Shown piece after piece: positions 49,233-58,951 of a stretch of DNA of 64,000 nucleotides (the first letter of the stretch is position 1; each line of letters starts with the position of its first letter). This DNA comes from an uncultured Akkermansia sp. (GTDB lineage: Bacteria > Verrucomicrobiota > Verrucomicrobiia > Verrucomicrobiales > Akkermansiaceae), in the NCBI GenBank assembly GCA_947589295.1, contig CANQBZ010000002.1, positions 1 through 64,000 on the forward strand, read 5' to 3'. Below the pieces are notes generated by a model. The model was not told where the DNA came from. It saw nothing but the letters and a program-made list of their open reading frames with translations, and searched no databases. Position numbers and translations under genes: made by a program.

Positions 49233-50057
49233 TCAGATGTGGAATTTGCGCCGCAGACCTTTTCTCCACCTCCGAACAGGTATGCACTCGAAGCATATTT
49301 TAAGAAGAAGCCTTTTGACGCGGAACCAAGTCGATACGTGGAGGAGGCGGTATTCTCTCATGAGAGGCATGAGCCGTTTAGCATCCACTGCGTACGAGCT
49401 TTCCGGCCTTTTTTCGTCCTTGTAGTCAAAGTAAATTCTGCGTATATGCGGCGATACCTCTTCGTCTGATGTCTTTCTTACGCTATGGCAGATGTAGAGG
49501 ATATCAATGTCGATTCCAGGGAAAGCCTCCTTAAGCAAATCGTAGCCTTCAATGAGATGGGCATCGGCAGCGTGCGTTTCGTTGTCCGGTGTCTCCAGAT
49601 ACACAATTAAAACCGATGAAGAGGATTCTATGCCGGAGAGAAGTCGATGGATGCGCCGATTGTATTTCTCCCGCACGGCTGGATAGCTTTTCTCAATAGG
49701 GACATCTTTCAAGAAATCGTGGTTAAAGGTAATCCCATTGAAATCGTTGTGGTAAGCGGTGCAGGAAATACTCCTTTCCATGTAGGAGTACGAAAGGTCT
49801 TGCAACTCGATAAAACGATCGAAGCGGTTAGCAAGAATACGGCACCTGTCCACAAAAGTTCCCCCGTAAAGCCAATCAAAGGGGTAGGACGCGAATTGGA
49901 GTTGGGCCGTGCGTAGCAGGGCTGTGCAAGAACACGCCGCTCCTGTACCGAAAATAAAGTCGTAGCTCCTCGTTTCACCCCTCTGCGTACGCCACACGCG
50001 ACGCCGTCTTCCCGGAGAAGGGCGTCCTGCTGCGCTTTCTTTTGCCTTTATGGTCAT
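49233..50057 (-). CDS. DUF1796-like putative cysteine peptidase-fold protein
   Basis: FGTGAACSCTALLRTAQLQFASYPFDWLYGG ... FNHDFLKD. Start at ATG 50057, 13 nt from a TTGACA-N17-AATAAT promoter (50071-50099). Confidence 0.7.
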   Translation of the reverse strand: MTIKAKESAAGRPSPGRRRRVWRTQRGETRSYDFIFGTGAACSCTALLRTAQLQFASYPFDWLYGGTFVDRCRILANRFDRFIELQDLSYSYMERSISCTAYHNDFNGITFNHDFLKDVPIEKSYPAVREKYNRRIHRLLSGIESSSSVLIVYLETPDNETHAADAHLIEGYDLLKEAFPGIDIDILYICHSVRKTSDEEVSPHIRRIYFDYKDEKRPESSYAVDAKRLMPLMREYRLLHVSTWFRVKRLLLKICFECIPVRRWRKGLRRKFHI

Positions 50058-50070
50058 TGCTACCGCACAG

Positions 50071-50099
50071 ATTATTTGGCGATTGTGCGGGAATGTCAA
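50071..50099 (-). promoter_or_regulatory. promoter TTGACA-N17-AATAAT
   Basis: TGTCAA 50094-50099 and ATTATT 50071-50076 (+ strand). Confidence 0.5.
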
Positions 50100-50127
50100 G
50101 CATTATTGTTTGTGCTGAGAAAGGCAC

Positions 50128-50283
50128 CACATCCGTCCCAAGAAAAAGCAGCGCCAATGGTAGTCAACGGCACATCGTTCAACGCAAATCGTTGATTATT
50201 TACGATTGACGATTTGGAAAGCGAGCGTGCTACGCGCGGGATTATCGAGCCGGTACGTAGCGGAATTGTCGAATCGTCCATGG
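50128..50283. repeat. dispersed intergenic repeat, copy A
   Basis: cacatccgtcccaagaaaaagca...aacggcacatcgttcaacgcaaatcgttgattatttacgattgacgatttgg...tagcggaattgtcgaa; near-identical blocks at 55656-55808. Confidence 0.8.
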
Positions 50284-50454
50284 TTTGACATCTTTGTCGG
50301 GCTTACTTCTTTTGTCTGTTGGAAACGCATGAGAAATGGGTTGAATGAGCCCAGAGAAGATTTTATTGGGACACGTGTGGCGCGCACGGCGTTCGTGTGA
50401 AAAATTCATTGACGTTCACCGAGCTTGGGTGGTAGAGTAGAGTCGGTATCAGCC

Positions 50455-51078
50455 ATGGACACCTTCCTCAACATCATCGGGCAACTCATGAACTTTCTGC
50501 GCGCGGCGGACCTGCTGCCGGATTTCGTCTCGGCGCGCGGCATCTTTTGCTTTATCGCGTGGCTGGCGACCTTCCTGGCCCTCATCTCGCTTTTCGTTTC
50601 GCTTTTTGCCGACTTCGACAACGGGGGAGACGCCGATGTACCCGGGGACAGCCCGGACGGCGACACGGGGGCGTTTTCCCTGCGGGCCATCGTTGGATTT
50701 TTGCTCGGGCTGGGGTGGGGCGGCTACATTGCCATGCAAAACGGGTTCTCGGTGCTGGTATCCACCTTTGCAGGGCTGCTGCTGGGGGCTGTCCTTTTTA
50801 TCATCATCGTAGCGATGATGCGCTTCATATACAGCCTGAAATCGGATGGCACCCTGCGCTACGAAGAACTGGTTGGTCTGCGCGGCACCGTGTACGTCAC
50901 CATACCGCCCCATGGGGAACCGGGCGGGCAAGTGCAGGTGGCGCACCCCTCCCAACTCGTCACGATGCCCGCCGTCCAGACGGGATCGACCCCGCTTCCC
51001 GCTCAATCCTCTATCGTGGTCACGCACGCCACATCTTCTCTTCTCACGGTGCAAGCCACCGATCCCACCAAAGACTAA
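50455..51078 (+). CDS. NfeD-like membrane protein, flotillin partner
   Basis: Multiple TM segments plus C-terminal OB-like region (LVGLRGTVYVTIPPHGEPGGQVQV); immediately upstream of flotillin. Confidence 0.7.
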   Translation: MDTFLNIIGQLMNFLRAADLLPDFVSARGIFCFIAWLATFLALISLFVSLFADFDNGGDADVPGDSPDGDTGAFSLRAIVGFLLGLGWGGYIAMQNGFSVLVSTFAGLLLGAVLFIIIVAMMRFIYSLKSDGTLRYEELVGLRGTVYVTIPPHGEPGGQVQVAHPSQLVTMPAVQTGSTPLPAQSSIVVTHATSSLLTVQATDPTKD

Positions 51079-51097
51079 CCTCACCCCACGCAACGCC

Positions 51098-52585
51098 ATG
51101 TATCTCCTCGCTCAAGAAACTGCCAGCTCGGCGCCCGTCATCGCCATCGCCGTCATCATCCTTGTCCTCTTCGGCACGATAGCGCTCATCCTGAGCCGCT
51201 ACAAGATGTGCCCATCCGATAAAATTCTCATTGTGTACGGCAATGTAGGCACGGGGCGATCAGCCAAATGCATCCACGGCGGCGCCACCTTTGTCATCCC
51301 CGTTTTTCAGAGCTACGCCTTCATGGATCTGAACCCCATCAACATCGATGTCCCGCTCAAGGGCGCGCTCTCCAGCCAGAACATCCGTGTGGACGTGCCC
51401 TCCTCATTCATCGTGGGCATCAGCACTCAGCCGGAGATCATGCAAAATGCCGCCAGCCGCCTGCTCGGTCGCTCGCGCGAGGACATTCGTGACCTCGCCT
51501 CCGAGATCATCATGGGGCAGATGCGCGTGGTCATCGCCTCGCTCACGATTGAAGAAATTAACGCCGACCGCGAGAAGCTCATCAAGGGCATCACCGGCGG
51601 CGTGGATGTGGAGCTGCACAAGGTGGGCCTCTATCTCATCAATGCCAACATCACCGACATTCGCGACGCCTCCGGCTACATCGCCGCCTTGGGGCAGGAA
51701 GCTGCCGCCCGCGCCATCAACGACGCCATGATCAAAGTGGCCGAAGAAACCCGCCGCGGTGAAATCGGCAAGGCGGAAGCCCTGCGTGACCAGACGGTGC
51801 AAGTCGCACTGGCCAATGCCGCCGCCGTGGAGGGCAACAACGAGGCCCAGATGAAAGTGGCGGACTCCAATGCCAAACTCAAGGTGCGCCAGGCCGAGGC
51901 CCAACGTATCGCCCTGGTGGCTGAGCGCGAGCAGGCCGCCAAAGCCGAAGAGGCCGGCTACATCGCCAACCGCGAGGCTGAAATGAAGCGCGCCGAACTG
52001 GAGCGCGCCACGCAAACCGCCAATGAAATTGTGGCCGCCGAAATCCAAAAGCGCAAGCAGGAGATCGCCGCAGAGGCCGCCGCCGCCGTGCGTGTGAAAG
52101 AGGAGCAAGGTCGGGCGGACGCCCTTGTCATCGCCAAGGAGGCGGAGGGCAACGCCGCCATCAAACTGGCCAAGGGTGAGGCCGATGCTCTGCTGCTCAA
52201 GAAGAAGGCGGAGGGAGAGGGGTTGCAGATGGTTGGCCAGGGTCAGGCCGCTGCCATTCAAGCCGCACTTGAGGCCAAGGCGAGCGGGTTCCGCCGCATC
52301 GTGGAGGCCGCTGGCGATGCACGCGCAGCTTCCGGTCTGCTCGTCACCGAGCAACTTCCCAAAATTGTGGAAACTCAGGCTTCGGCTGTGCGCAATTTGA
52401 GCTTCGACAAAGTGATTGTCATGGGAGGCGCCGGCGGCAATGACTCCCAATCCGCCTCGGTGGGCAGTTTTGTGCAGAATCTCGTCACCGGCACCCTGCC
52501 CTTGCATGAGCTCGCCTCGTCGGTGGGAGTGGAACTGCCCGGCTACCTCGGCAAAAAAGAAAGCCCCGGCAAAGAGAAAAAGTAA
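51098..52585 (+). CDS. flotillin / SPFH-domain protein
   Basis: N-terminal TM, SPFH core (CIHGGATFVIPVFQSYAFMDLNPINIDVPLKGALSSQNIRVDVPSSFIVGI), long EA-rich repeats. Start MYLLAQETASS at 51098. Confidence 0.92.
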   Translation: MYLLAQETASSAPVIAIAVIILVLFGTIALILSRYKMCPSDKILIVYGNVGTGRSAKCIHGGATFVIPVFQSYAFMDLNPINIDVPLKGALSSQNIRVDVPSSFIVGISTQPEIMQNAASRLLGRSREDIRDLASEIIMGQMRVVIASLTIEEINADREKLIKGITGGVDVELHKVGLYLINANITDIRDASGYIAALGQEAAARAINDAMIKVAEETRRGEIGKAEALRDQTVQVALANAAAVEGNNEAQMKVADSNAKLKVRQAEAQRIALVAEREQAAKAEEAGYIANREAEMKRAELERATQTANEIVAAEIQKRKQEIAAEAAAAVRVKEEQGRADALVIAKEAEGNAAIKLAKGEADALLLKKKAEGEGLQMVGQGQAAAIQAALEAKASGFRRIVEAAGDARAASGLLVTEQLPKIVETQASAVRNLSFDKVIVMGGAGGNDSQSASVGSFVQNLVTGTLPLHELASSVGVELPGYLGKKESPGKEKK

Positions 52586-52604
52586 GAGAGGCCCGAGAGC
52601 TTTT

Positions 52605-52648
52605 GCAATTTACGATTGACGATTCATTAACAATGTGCGCATGACGCA
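52605..52648. repeat. short copy of the TTTACGATTGACGATT intergenic motif
   Basis: ttgcaatttacgattgacgattcattaacaatgtgcgcatgacgcag. Confidence 0.45.
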
Positions 52649-52877
52649 GATTGTTGTCGGTTCGTGAACGTATGCAGAGGAAGTCTTTAGAGCGGTCATT
52701 ATGATGACCGCCGCCTGTCACGGTTTTCGATACGTAAAACAATGACATCAGTCAACAAGAGCATTTTCCCTGTTGCTTCACTTCTCTCAAACGCGTTTGC
52801 CCTGTTACGAGACCGAACAGGCGGCGCCGGGACGGGATGCCAGGCGCGTTGCAGGCAGGCGCAGCGGACGGACTTAC

Positions 52878-55577
52878 TCAGAGCACTGCTTGGGCGGCGG
52901 CAATGCGAGCCGTGGGGACGCGGTAAGGGGAGCAGGAGACGTAGTCCAGACCGATGGAATGGCAGAAGCGCACGGAGGCGGGGTCACCGCCATGTTCGCC
53001 GCAGATGCCCATCTTCATGCCGGGGCGGGCGGCACGCCCGAGGGAGACGGCCATTTGCATGAGCTTGCCGACGCCGCCCTGATCGATGCTGGCAAAGACG
53101 TTGCCCTGGACAATCTCGAGGTTGCGGTACACGCCCATGAAGGAGCCGGAGTCATCGCGGCTCATGCCGAGGCCGGTTTGGGTGAGATCGTTGGTGCCGA
53201 AGGAGAAGAACTCCGCCGTTTGAGCGATTTCATCCGCCGTGAGGCAGGCGCGCGGGATTTCCATCATGGTGCCGACCTTGTAGGAAACGCGTCGGCCTTT
53301 TTCGGCAAAGACCTGCTCGGCGGTGCGGTCGATGACCTCCTTTTGGAGATCGAGCTCGCGCTTGAAGGCCACGAGCGGAACCATGATTTCCGGGTGAGTT
53401 TCGATGCCCTCCTCTTCTTCCACCTCAATAGCCGCCTCCAGAATGGCGCGGGTCTGCATTTCGGTGATTTCCGGGTAGGCAATGCCGAGGCGGCAGCCGC
53501 GGTGGCCGAGCATGGGGTTGAACTCGTGCAGCTCCATGACGCGGCGCATCACCAGCTCCACGGGCAGGTTGAACTTGTGGGCGATGTCGAGCTGCTGCTC
53601 CTTGGTTTGGGGCAGGAACTCATGCAACGGCGGGTCAAGCAAGCGTATTGTGGCAGGACGCCCCGCGAGGGCCTTGAAAATGCCCTTGAAGTCACTCTTC
53701 TGGAAGGGGAGCAGCTTGGCGACAGCCTGCTTGCGGTCATCGAGGCGCTCGGAAAGGATCATGCGGCGCATGAAGTCGATGCGATTGCCGGAGAAGAACA
53801 TGTGCTCAGTGCGGCAGAGACCGATGCCGGAGGCGCCAAAAGCGATAGCGGTGGCGGCCTGATCCGGCGAGTCGGCATTGGTGCGCACTTGCAGCCTGGT
53901 GAGCTTGCTGCACCACTCCATCACCTTCGCAAAGTCGCGGTAGCAGCCGCTCTGCTCGGGCTTCATCGTCTTTTTGAGCAGAACCTGGATGATTTCCGAA
54001 GGGGCGGTGGGCAGCTCCCCGGCGTAAACGAGACCGGCTGTGCCATCCAGCGAGAGGAAGTCGCCCTCCTTGTAGGTGACGCCCGCGATGGTAGCCGTGC
54101 GCGCCGCGTAGTCAATCTCCATCTCATTCACACCGCAAACGCAGACCTTGCCCATCTGGCGCGCGACGAGAGCCGCATGGCTGGAAAGTCCGCCGCGCGC
54201 AGTGAGGATGCCCTCCGCCGCGATCATGCCGCGCAAGTCCTCCGGCGAAGTCTCCAGGCGCACAAGAAGCACCCGCTCGCCGCGCTTGGTCGCCTCGATG
54301 CAGCGGTTGGCATTCAGGTAGAACCGCCCGGAAGCGGCGCCCGGACCGGCGTTGAGCCCCTTGGCAATGGGGGTGACGCGGCGGATGGCGGCGTCGTCAA
54401 AGATAGGCGCGAGCAGCTGATCCACCTGGTCCGCCGGAATGCGCGCGACGGCAGTTTTCCAATCGATGAGGCCCTCGCGTTCCATCTCGCAAGCGATGCG
54501 GAAAGCGGCGATGCCGGTGCGCTTGCCGTTGCGGGTTTGGAGCATGTAGACCTTGCCATCCTGGATGGTGAACTCAAAGTCCTGCATATCGCGGAAGTGA
54601 TTTTCGAGGACTTGGCGGATGCGACAAAGCTCCTCGTAGGCCTGGGGCATGAGCTGCGCCAACTGCGCGACAGGGGCGGGCGTGCGCACGCCGGCCACCA
54701 CATCCTCCCCCTGGGCATTCATGAGGAATTCCCCGTAAAATTCGTTGGCCCCAATGGCCGGGTTGCGCGTGAAAGCAACTCCGGAACCCGACTGGTCGGA
54801 CGTATTGCCGAACACCATGCTCTGCACATTCACCGCGGTGCCCCAATCGCCGGGGATGTTGTATTTCTGGCGGTATGTGATGGCGCGCTCGTTGTTCCAC
54901 GAACCGAACACGGCGCCGATAGCCCCCCAGAGCTGCTTCCACACATCCGTCGGGAACACCTTGCCCGTGCGCTTCTGCACGAGGGCTTTGAAGCGGCTCA
55001 CCAACTCCCGATTATCGGCGGCGCTCAGCTCGGCATCGCTTATATTTTTGCCGTAGCGCTCCTGCTTGAGCTCGTGGATGACCATCTCGAAGGGCTCCAG
55101 GTCCTCCCCCTCATCTTTCTGCACCCCCATGACCACATCCCCGTACATCTGCACAAAGCGGCGGTAGCAGTCCCACGCAAACCGGTCGTTGCCCGTCGCT
55201 TTCACCAAGGCCTCCACCGTGGCGTCGTTCAGCCCCAGGTTGAGGATCGTGTCCATCATGCCGGGCATGCTCTCTCTCGCGCCGGAACGCACGGACACCA
55301 GCAAGGGCAATTCATCCGCCGCCCCAAAGTGGTGCCCCACGCTCTCCTCCATGCGCGCAATCCCCTCCTTCACCAGCTTCTCAAGCTCGGCCGGGTATGT
55401 CTGCCCGTGCTCATAGTAATACGTGCACACCTCCGTCGTGATGGTGAATCCCGGAGGCACCGGCAGCCCGATGCGCGCCATTTCCGCCAGGTTGGCCCCT
55501 TTGCCGCCCAGCAGTTCCTTCATCTTTCCTTCGCCGTCCGCCTTGCCGTTGCCAAAATGATATACAAGCTTCATCAT
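52878..55577 (-). CDS. ppdK: pyruvate, phosphate dikinase
   Basis: [47 protein letters not shown] (catalytic His); C-terminal [41 protein letters not shown]. Confidence 0.97.
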   Translation of the reverse strand: MMKLVYHFGNGKADGEGKMKELLGGKGANLAEMARIGLPVPPGFTITTEVCTYYYEHGQTYPAELEKLVKEGIARMEESVGHHFGAADELPLLVSVRSGARESMPGMMDTILNLGLNDATVEALVKATGNDRFAWDCYRRFVQMYGDVVMGVQKDEGEDLEPFEMVIHELKQERYGKNISDAELSAADNRELVSRFKALVQKRTGKVFPTDVWKQLWGAIGAVFGSWNNERAITYRQKYNIPGDWGTAVNVQSMVFGNTSDQSGSGVAFTRNPAIGANEFYGEFLMNAQGEDVVAGVRTPAPVAQLAQLMPQAYEELCRIRQVLENHFRDMQDFEFTIQDGKVYMLQTRNGKRTGIAAFRIACEMEREGLIDWKTAVARIPADQVDQLLAPIFDDAAIRRVTPIAKGLNAGPGAASGRFYLNANRCIEATKRGERVLLVRLETSPEDLRGMIAAEGILTARGGLSSHAALVARQMGKVCVCGVNEMEIDYAARTATIAGVTYKEGDFLSLDGTAGLVYAGELPTAPSEIIQVLLKKTMKPEQSGCYRDFAKVMEWCSKLTRLQVRTNADSPDQAATAIAFGASGIGLCRTEHMFFSGNRIDFMRRMILSERLDDRKQAVAKLLPFQKSDFKGIFKALAGRPATIRLLDPPLHEFLPQTKEQQLDIAHKFNLPVELVMRRVMELHEFNPMLGHRGCRLGIAYPEITEMQTRAILEAAIEVEEEEGIETHPEIMVPLVAFKRELDLQKEVIDRTAEQVFAEKGRRVSYKVGTMMEIPRACLTADEIAQTAEFFSFGTNDLTQTGLGMSRDDSGSFMGVYRNLEIVQGNVFASIDQGGVGKLMQMAVSLGRAARPGMKMGICGEHGGDPASVRFCHSIGLDYVSCSPYRVPTARIAAAQAVL

Positions 55578-55597
55578 GTTCGTTTTGAAAGGTCGGC

Positions 55598-55626
55598 ATT
55601 GTAGTCAATAACTCGACCAATGTCAA
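55598..55626 (-). promoter_or_regulatory. promoter TTGACA-N17-TACAAT for ppdK
   Basis: TGTCAA 55621-55626 and ATTGTA 55598-55603 (+ strand). Confidence 0.6.
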
Positions 55627-55655
55627 GAATAAACAGGATAACCGCACGGCAACCC

Positions 55656-55808
55656 CACATCCGTCCCACGAAAAAGCAGACCCAATAGATGGCGAACGGC
55701 ACATCGTTCAACGCAAAGCGTTGATTATTTACGATTGACGATTTGGATGCAAGCGCGCTGCGCGCGTTCCTGCGAAACAAAAGCAAGCGGAATTTTCGAA
55801 GACGATGG
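55656..55808. repeat. dispersed intergenic repeat, copy B
   Basis: ccacatccgtcccacgaaaaagca...aacggcacatcgttcaacgcaaagcgttgattatttacgattgacgatttgg...aagcggaattttcgaa; matches 50128-50283. Confidence 0.8.
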
Positions 55809-55873
55809 TGTGTTGATAGAAGGAAAGTCTCCTGTGCGAGACCATGGCGAGTTGACTCAGCGCCACCCCTTGG

Positions 55874-55952
55874 CTGACTGGGGGGGCTGACTGGGGGGGC
55901 TGACTGGGGGGGATGACTGGGGGGGATGACTGGGGGGGATGACTGGGGGGGG
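55874..55952. repeat. 13-bp tandem repeat (C/A)TGACTGGGGGGG, 6 units, block 1
   Basis: Counted units start at 55874, 55887, 55900, 55913, 55926 and 55939; the last run has 8 G. Confidence 0.95.
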
Positions 55953-55982
55953 ATGAAAAAATTGGCATTGACCAAGAAAAGA

Positions 55983-57476
55983 TTAGAGCATCGACTGGGG
56001 GGGATGACTGGGGGGGATGACTGGGGGGGAATCCGCCGCCTTCTTTGTCCTATATTTCTGCTGTCTGTTATTTGGTCTTTCGGGAATTGTCAGTTCCAAA
56101 TCACCTGAATGGAGGAGGGGGAGGAGATAGTGCTGACGCAGCCACTTTTTATCCCTCATCTGAAGCATTTCCAAAATCTCTGTCACGCTGCGCGGCGTTT
56201 TGCAAAAATCAAGGATGTTCTTTTTAACACGCTGAACGTTTTTACTCTCTTCCCTCGCCACCGGCCTGGAGGAGCTTCGCAGATAGCCCAGGTTAGCCAG
56301 AAAACGGATCGTCAGACTGACCGAGGAGGCCAAAGTTTCATAATGAGGAGGAGGCAACCCCTTCTCGCGGCATTCCTCCATAATCAGGCCAATGCCGCGA
56401 CCCCAGCTCTCGATGATGCCGCGGCTATAAAAAACATCTGCTATGGTGGGGTTCGGCGGACGGGAATTAAGACGATTGTCTGCAAAATCCTGCCAGCGTG
56501 TACCATTCGGGAAAGCTCCCGGATTTTGAAAGACGATGCGATCCTCGTAAATAGCTACAGTCGGGGTCATATTCCGGGCATCCCACGAGCGATGACAGAT
56601 CATATTCACGGCAGCCTCGCGGATTACATTGAGCGGAACCGTGAGCGTATCCTTGCGGAAAGCGCCGTCAACGTGCCCGCTGAGGTTGAGATGTTTCAGG
56701 CAAAAATCTACGACGGCGTTGTATTGCTCGAAGAGATTTTTTGCGCAGATCGTCTGGTCCCGAATAGCAACCTTATCCGTACCCTCAAAGCGGGCAAGAC
56801 GCACCTTGCACTGCGGATACCTCATAGCAGGATCTTTGCCGAAAAGGACGAGCGCCGCATTGTAGAGCGTACCATCATCTCCGGCAACTCCCAGTTTTCG
56901 CAGAATTTTGACGGAGTCCTGCACGACCATTGTCAATGCCGGAATGCGGTGACTCGCGATGCCATCGTACAAAGTTTGATGAACAAGCTCCATGTCCAGA
57001 TCATCCGGTCCAATTCCATTCGCGGGCGTATTCTCCCAGCTAAATCGTTGGGGATTACTCCGACGCAACTTTTCCTCATACAGGATGCGCGGCATAGGCG
57101 CAGTCGTGCTTTCCACTTTGTAAAAGGGACGTCCATCGTAACAATAAGGGCTATTTGTGCATTGGGTCGTGTCAAAATGGAGAGCTATGACGTAGTGATC
57201 CGGCCTGCCCGGGATTCCTATATACTCTGCCTCTACTTCAACTGCCGGGTCCATTTTGCGCAGGTGATAAGCGACCTCTTGGCGTGTTTTATCCGTCACT
57301 TTTTGACCGATGATCTTCATGCCGGGAGTTACCCCGAAGAGCAGCCACCCTCCCTCGGAATTGAGGAAAGCGCACGCCGTCTCCATCCCTTTGCGGAGCT
57401 CACCGGTTGTTTGCTTCAACTCCAGCGTTGCGCTTTCGCCTCCCGCTACAAGCTGCTCTATTTCCTCAATGTCCAT
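55983..57476 (-). CDS. AlbA_2/Schlafen-like DNA-binding ATPase-type protein (RecG-like / putative transcriptional regulator family)
   Basis: N-terminal GGESATLELKQTTGELRKGMETACAFLNSEGGWLLFGV; middle VIREAAVNMICHRSWDARNMTPTVAIYEDRIVFQNPGAFPNGTRW...RGIGLIMEECREKGLPPPHYE; C-terminus PPVIPPSHPPQSML comes from the repeat. Start at ATG 57476 chosen from promoter spacing. Confidence 0.82.
   Translation of the reverse strand: MDIEEIEQLVAGGESATLELKQTTGELRKGMETACAFLNSEGGWLLFGVTPGMKIIGQKVTDKTRQEVAYHLRKMDPAVEVEAEYIGIPGRPDHYVIALHFDTTQCTNSPYCYDGRPFYKVESTTAPMPRILYEEKLRRSNPQRFSWENTPANGIGPDDLDMELVHQTLYDGIASHRIPALTMVVQDSVKILRKLGVAGDDGTLYNAALVLFGKDPAMRYPQCKVRLARFEGTDKVAIRDQTICAKNLFEQYNAVVDFCLKHLNLSGHVDGAFRKDTLTVPLNVIREAAVNMICHRSWDARNMTPTVAIYEDRIVFQNPGAFPNGTRWQDFADNRLNSRPPNPTIADVFYSRGIIESWGRGIGLIMEECREKGLPPPHYETLASSVSLTIRFLANLGYLRSSSRPVAREESKNVQRVKKNILDFCKTPRSVTEILEMLQMRDKKWLRQHYLLPLLHSGDLELTIPERPNNRQQKYRTKKAADSPPVIPPSHPPQSML
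55992..56029. repeat. 13-bp G7 tandem repeat, 3 units, block 2 (inside the 3' end of the AlbA_2 CDS)
   Basis: gactgggggggatgactgggggggatgactggggggg; G-runs at 55997-56003, 56010-56016 and 56023-56029. Confidence 0.95.
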
Positions 57477-57483
57477 CTCTCTC

Positions 57484-57512
57484 ATTATGCCCCACCTTTT
57501 TTTCATAGTCAA
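57484..57512 (-). promoter_or_regulatory. promoter TTGACT-N17-CATAAT, 7 nt before ATG 57476
   Basis: AGTCAA 57507-57512 and ATTATG 57484-57489 (+ strand). Confidence 0.55.
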
Positions 57513-57665
57513 TGACGATCTCGTGAATGGGCAAAACTGTTCGAAACAAATTGACGACCGGATTCACGAGGCTGCACCACCAAGCGCCGTATGGGGGCAT
57601 CCACTCCGGCGTCCATCGGTGCGTTGTCAACGCGCCTCGTGAGCATCATCCGGCAAACCGTCCTT

Positions 57666-58913
57666 TTACTTGCAACTCAGTTGACTGAGGACGCCGTGCA
57701 AGATGCTCAGGCCTTCATCCAACACATCCTCCGGGATATTGAGGGCGGGGATAAGGCGCAGCGTATCCGCACCGGCCGGGCAGGTCAACAGACCGGCCTC
57801 GCGGCAAAGGTCATTCACGTAGGCTGCAGGGGTTTTGCCTTGCGGAAGAGTGAAGCAATCCGGTCGGAGGGCCACGCCGCGCAGCAAGCCCAGGCCGCGC
57901 ACTTTTTCCACGCAGGGGAGCTGCCAGCCCTCTACCACCTGCTTCACACGTTCGCCAAGCTTTTTGGCACGCGCGGCGAGGTTGAGGCGCAGCATTTCGC
58001 TCACCACGGCTTTGGAGACGGCACACGCCAGCGGAGTGCCGCCGAAGGTGGAGCCATGCGACCCCGGACCCATGATGGAGGAAAGGGGCGTGCCCTCTGG
58101 ATTGATAGCGCGGTTGCTCACCCAAAAACAGCCCATGGGGAAGCCTCCGCCAATGCCTTTGGCGCAGGAGATGAGATCGGGGCGCACATCCGGGCACACC
58201 GCCTGCCACCCCATCATTGCCCCGCAGCGCGCGAACCCGCACTGCACCTCATCGAGCATGAGCAGCAGGTCGTGCTCGCGGCACAATGCGGCCACCTCGC
58301 GCAGAAAGTCGGCATCCACGGGGTTCACACCGCCCTCCCCCTGCACGGCCTCCAGCAAGATGCCGCAGGTCTCCTTGCGTAGCGCCGCTCGCAGGGCATC
58401 CTTGTCATTAAAGTCCACGTAGCGGAACCCAACGAGCAGCGGGTCGAACTCCACTTGAATTTTTTTCTGTCCGGTGGCGGCCATGGAGCCGAGCGTACGC
58501 CCATGAAAACTTTTCAGAAAGGTGAGCACCTCGTAGCGCGGGGAACCATCCGCCGCCGGCCGCCGATGACCGAACCGGCGCGCCACCTTGATGATGCCGT
58601 CATTCGCCTCGGCCCCGGAGTTGCAGAAGAACACCCGGCCATCTATCCCCACCACCTTGCGCACAATCAACTCGGCGAGTTCCTCCTGTCCGGGTACGCC
58701 GTACAAGTTGGAGCAATGAATGAGCCGACGCGCCTGCTTCTCCAGCGCTTCCACCACCACCGGGTGGCAATGCCCCAGGCAGCATGTGGCTATCCCCGCG
58801 CAAAAGTCTACATACCGCTTGCCCGTCGTATCGTACAAATACGACCCCTCGCCGCGGTCCATCTGAATCGGCGCCCGCCCATAGGTTCCCAGCACATATT
58901 CGCTCTTTTCCAT
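57666..58913 (-). CDS. argD: acetylornithine aminotransferase-like class III aminotransferase
   Basis: YVDFCAGIATCCLGHCHP; FFCNSGAEANDGIIKVARRFG; LLMLDEVQCGFARCG; STFGGTPLACAVSKAV. Confidence 0.88.
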   Translation of the reverse strand: MEKSEYVLGTYGRAPIQMDRGEGSYLYDTTGKRYVDFCAGIATCCLGHCHPVVVEALEKQARRLIHCSNLYGVPGQEELAELIVRKVVGIDGRVFFCNSGAEANDGIIKVARRFGHRRPAADGSPRYEVLTFLKSFHGRTLGSMAATGQKKIQVEFDPLLVGFRYVDFNDKDALRAALRKETCGILLEAVQGEGGVNPVDADFLREVAALCREHDLLLMLDEVQCGFARCGAMMGWQAVCPDVRPDLISCAKGIGGGFPMGCFWVSNRAINPEGTPLSSIMGPGSHGSTFGGTPLACAVSKAVVSEMLRLNLAARAKKLGERVKQVVEGWQLPCVEKVRGLGLLRGVALRPDCFTLPQGKTPAAYVNDLCREAGLLTCPAGADTLRLIPALNIPEDVLDEGLSILHGVLSQLSCK

Positions 58914-58922
58914 TGCGCCGAA

Positions 58923-58951
58923 AATCTACTCCTGTCCACGCGACTTGTCAA
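58923..58951 (-). promoter_or_regulatory. promoter TTGACA-N17-TAGATT, 9 nt before argD ATG
   Basis: TGTCAA 58946-58951 and AATCTA 58923-58928 (+ strand). Confidence 0.55.

Noticed and set aside
50206-50400. 64-aa + strand ORF between repeat copy A and the NfeD-like gene
   Set aside because: Begins inside the dispersed repeat, no domain or promoter support; not called as a gene.
51404-52507. 367-aa - strand ORF antisense to flotillin
   Set aside because: Composition artefact of the EA-rich repeats of flotillin.
52773-55604. 943-aa + strand ORF antisense to ppdK
   Set aside because: His/Ala/Gly/Arg-rich translation typical of a shadow ORF opposite a GC-rich gene. The minus strand encodes an unmistakable full-length PPDK.
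55874-56029. CRISPR array
   Set aside because: Units are directly adjacent 13-mers with no unique spacers of CRISPR length and no cas genes; it is a simple tandem repeat.
56109-57515. 468-aa + strand ORF antisense to the AlbA_2 gene
   Set aside because: No domain; opposite a recognisable AlbA_2/RecG-like protein with its own promoter.
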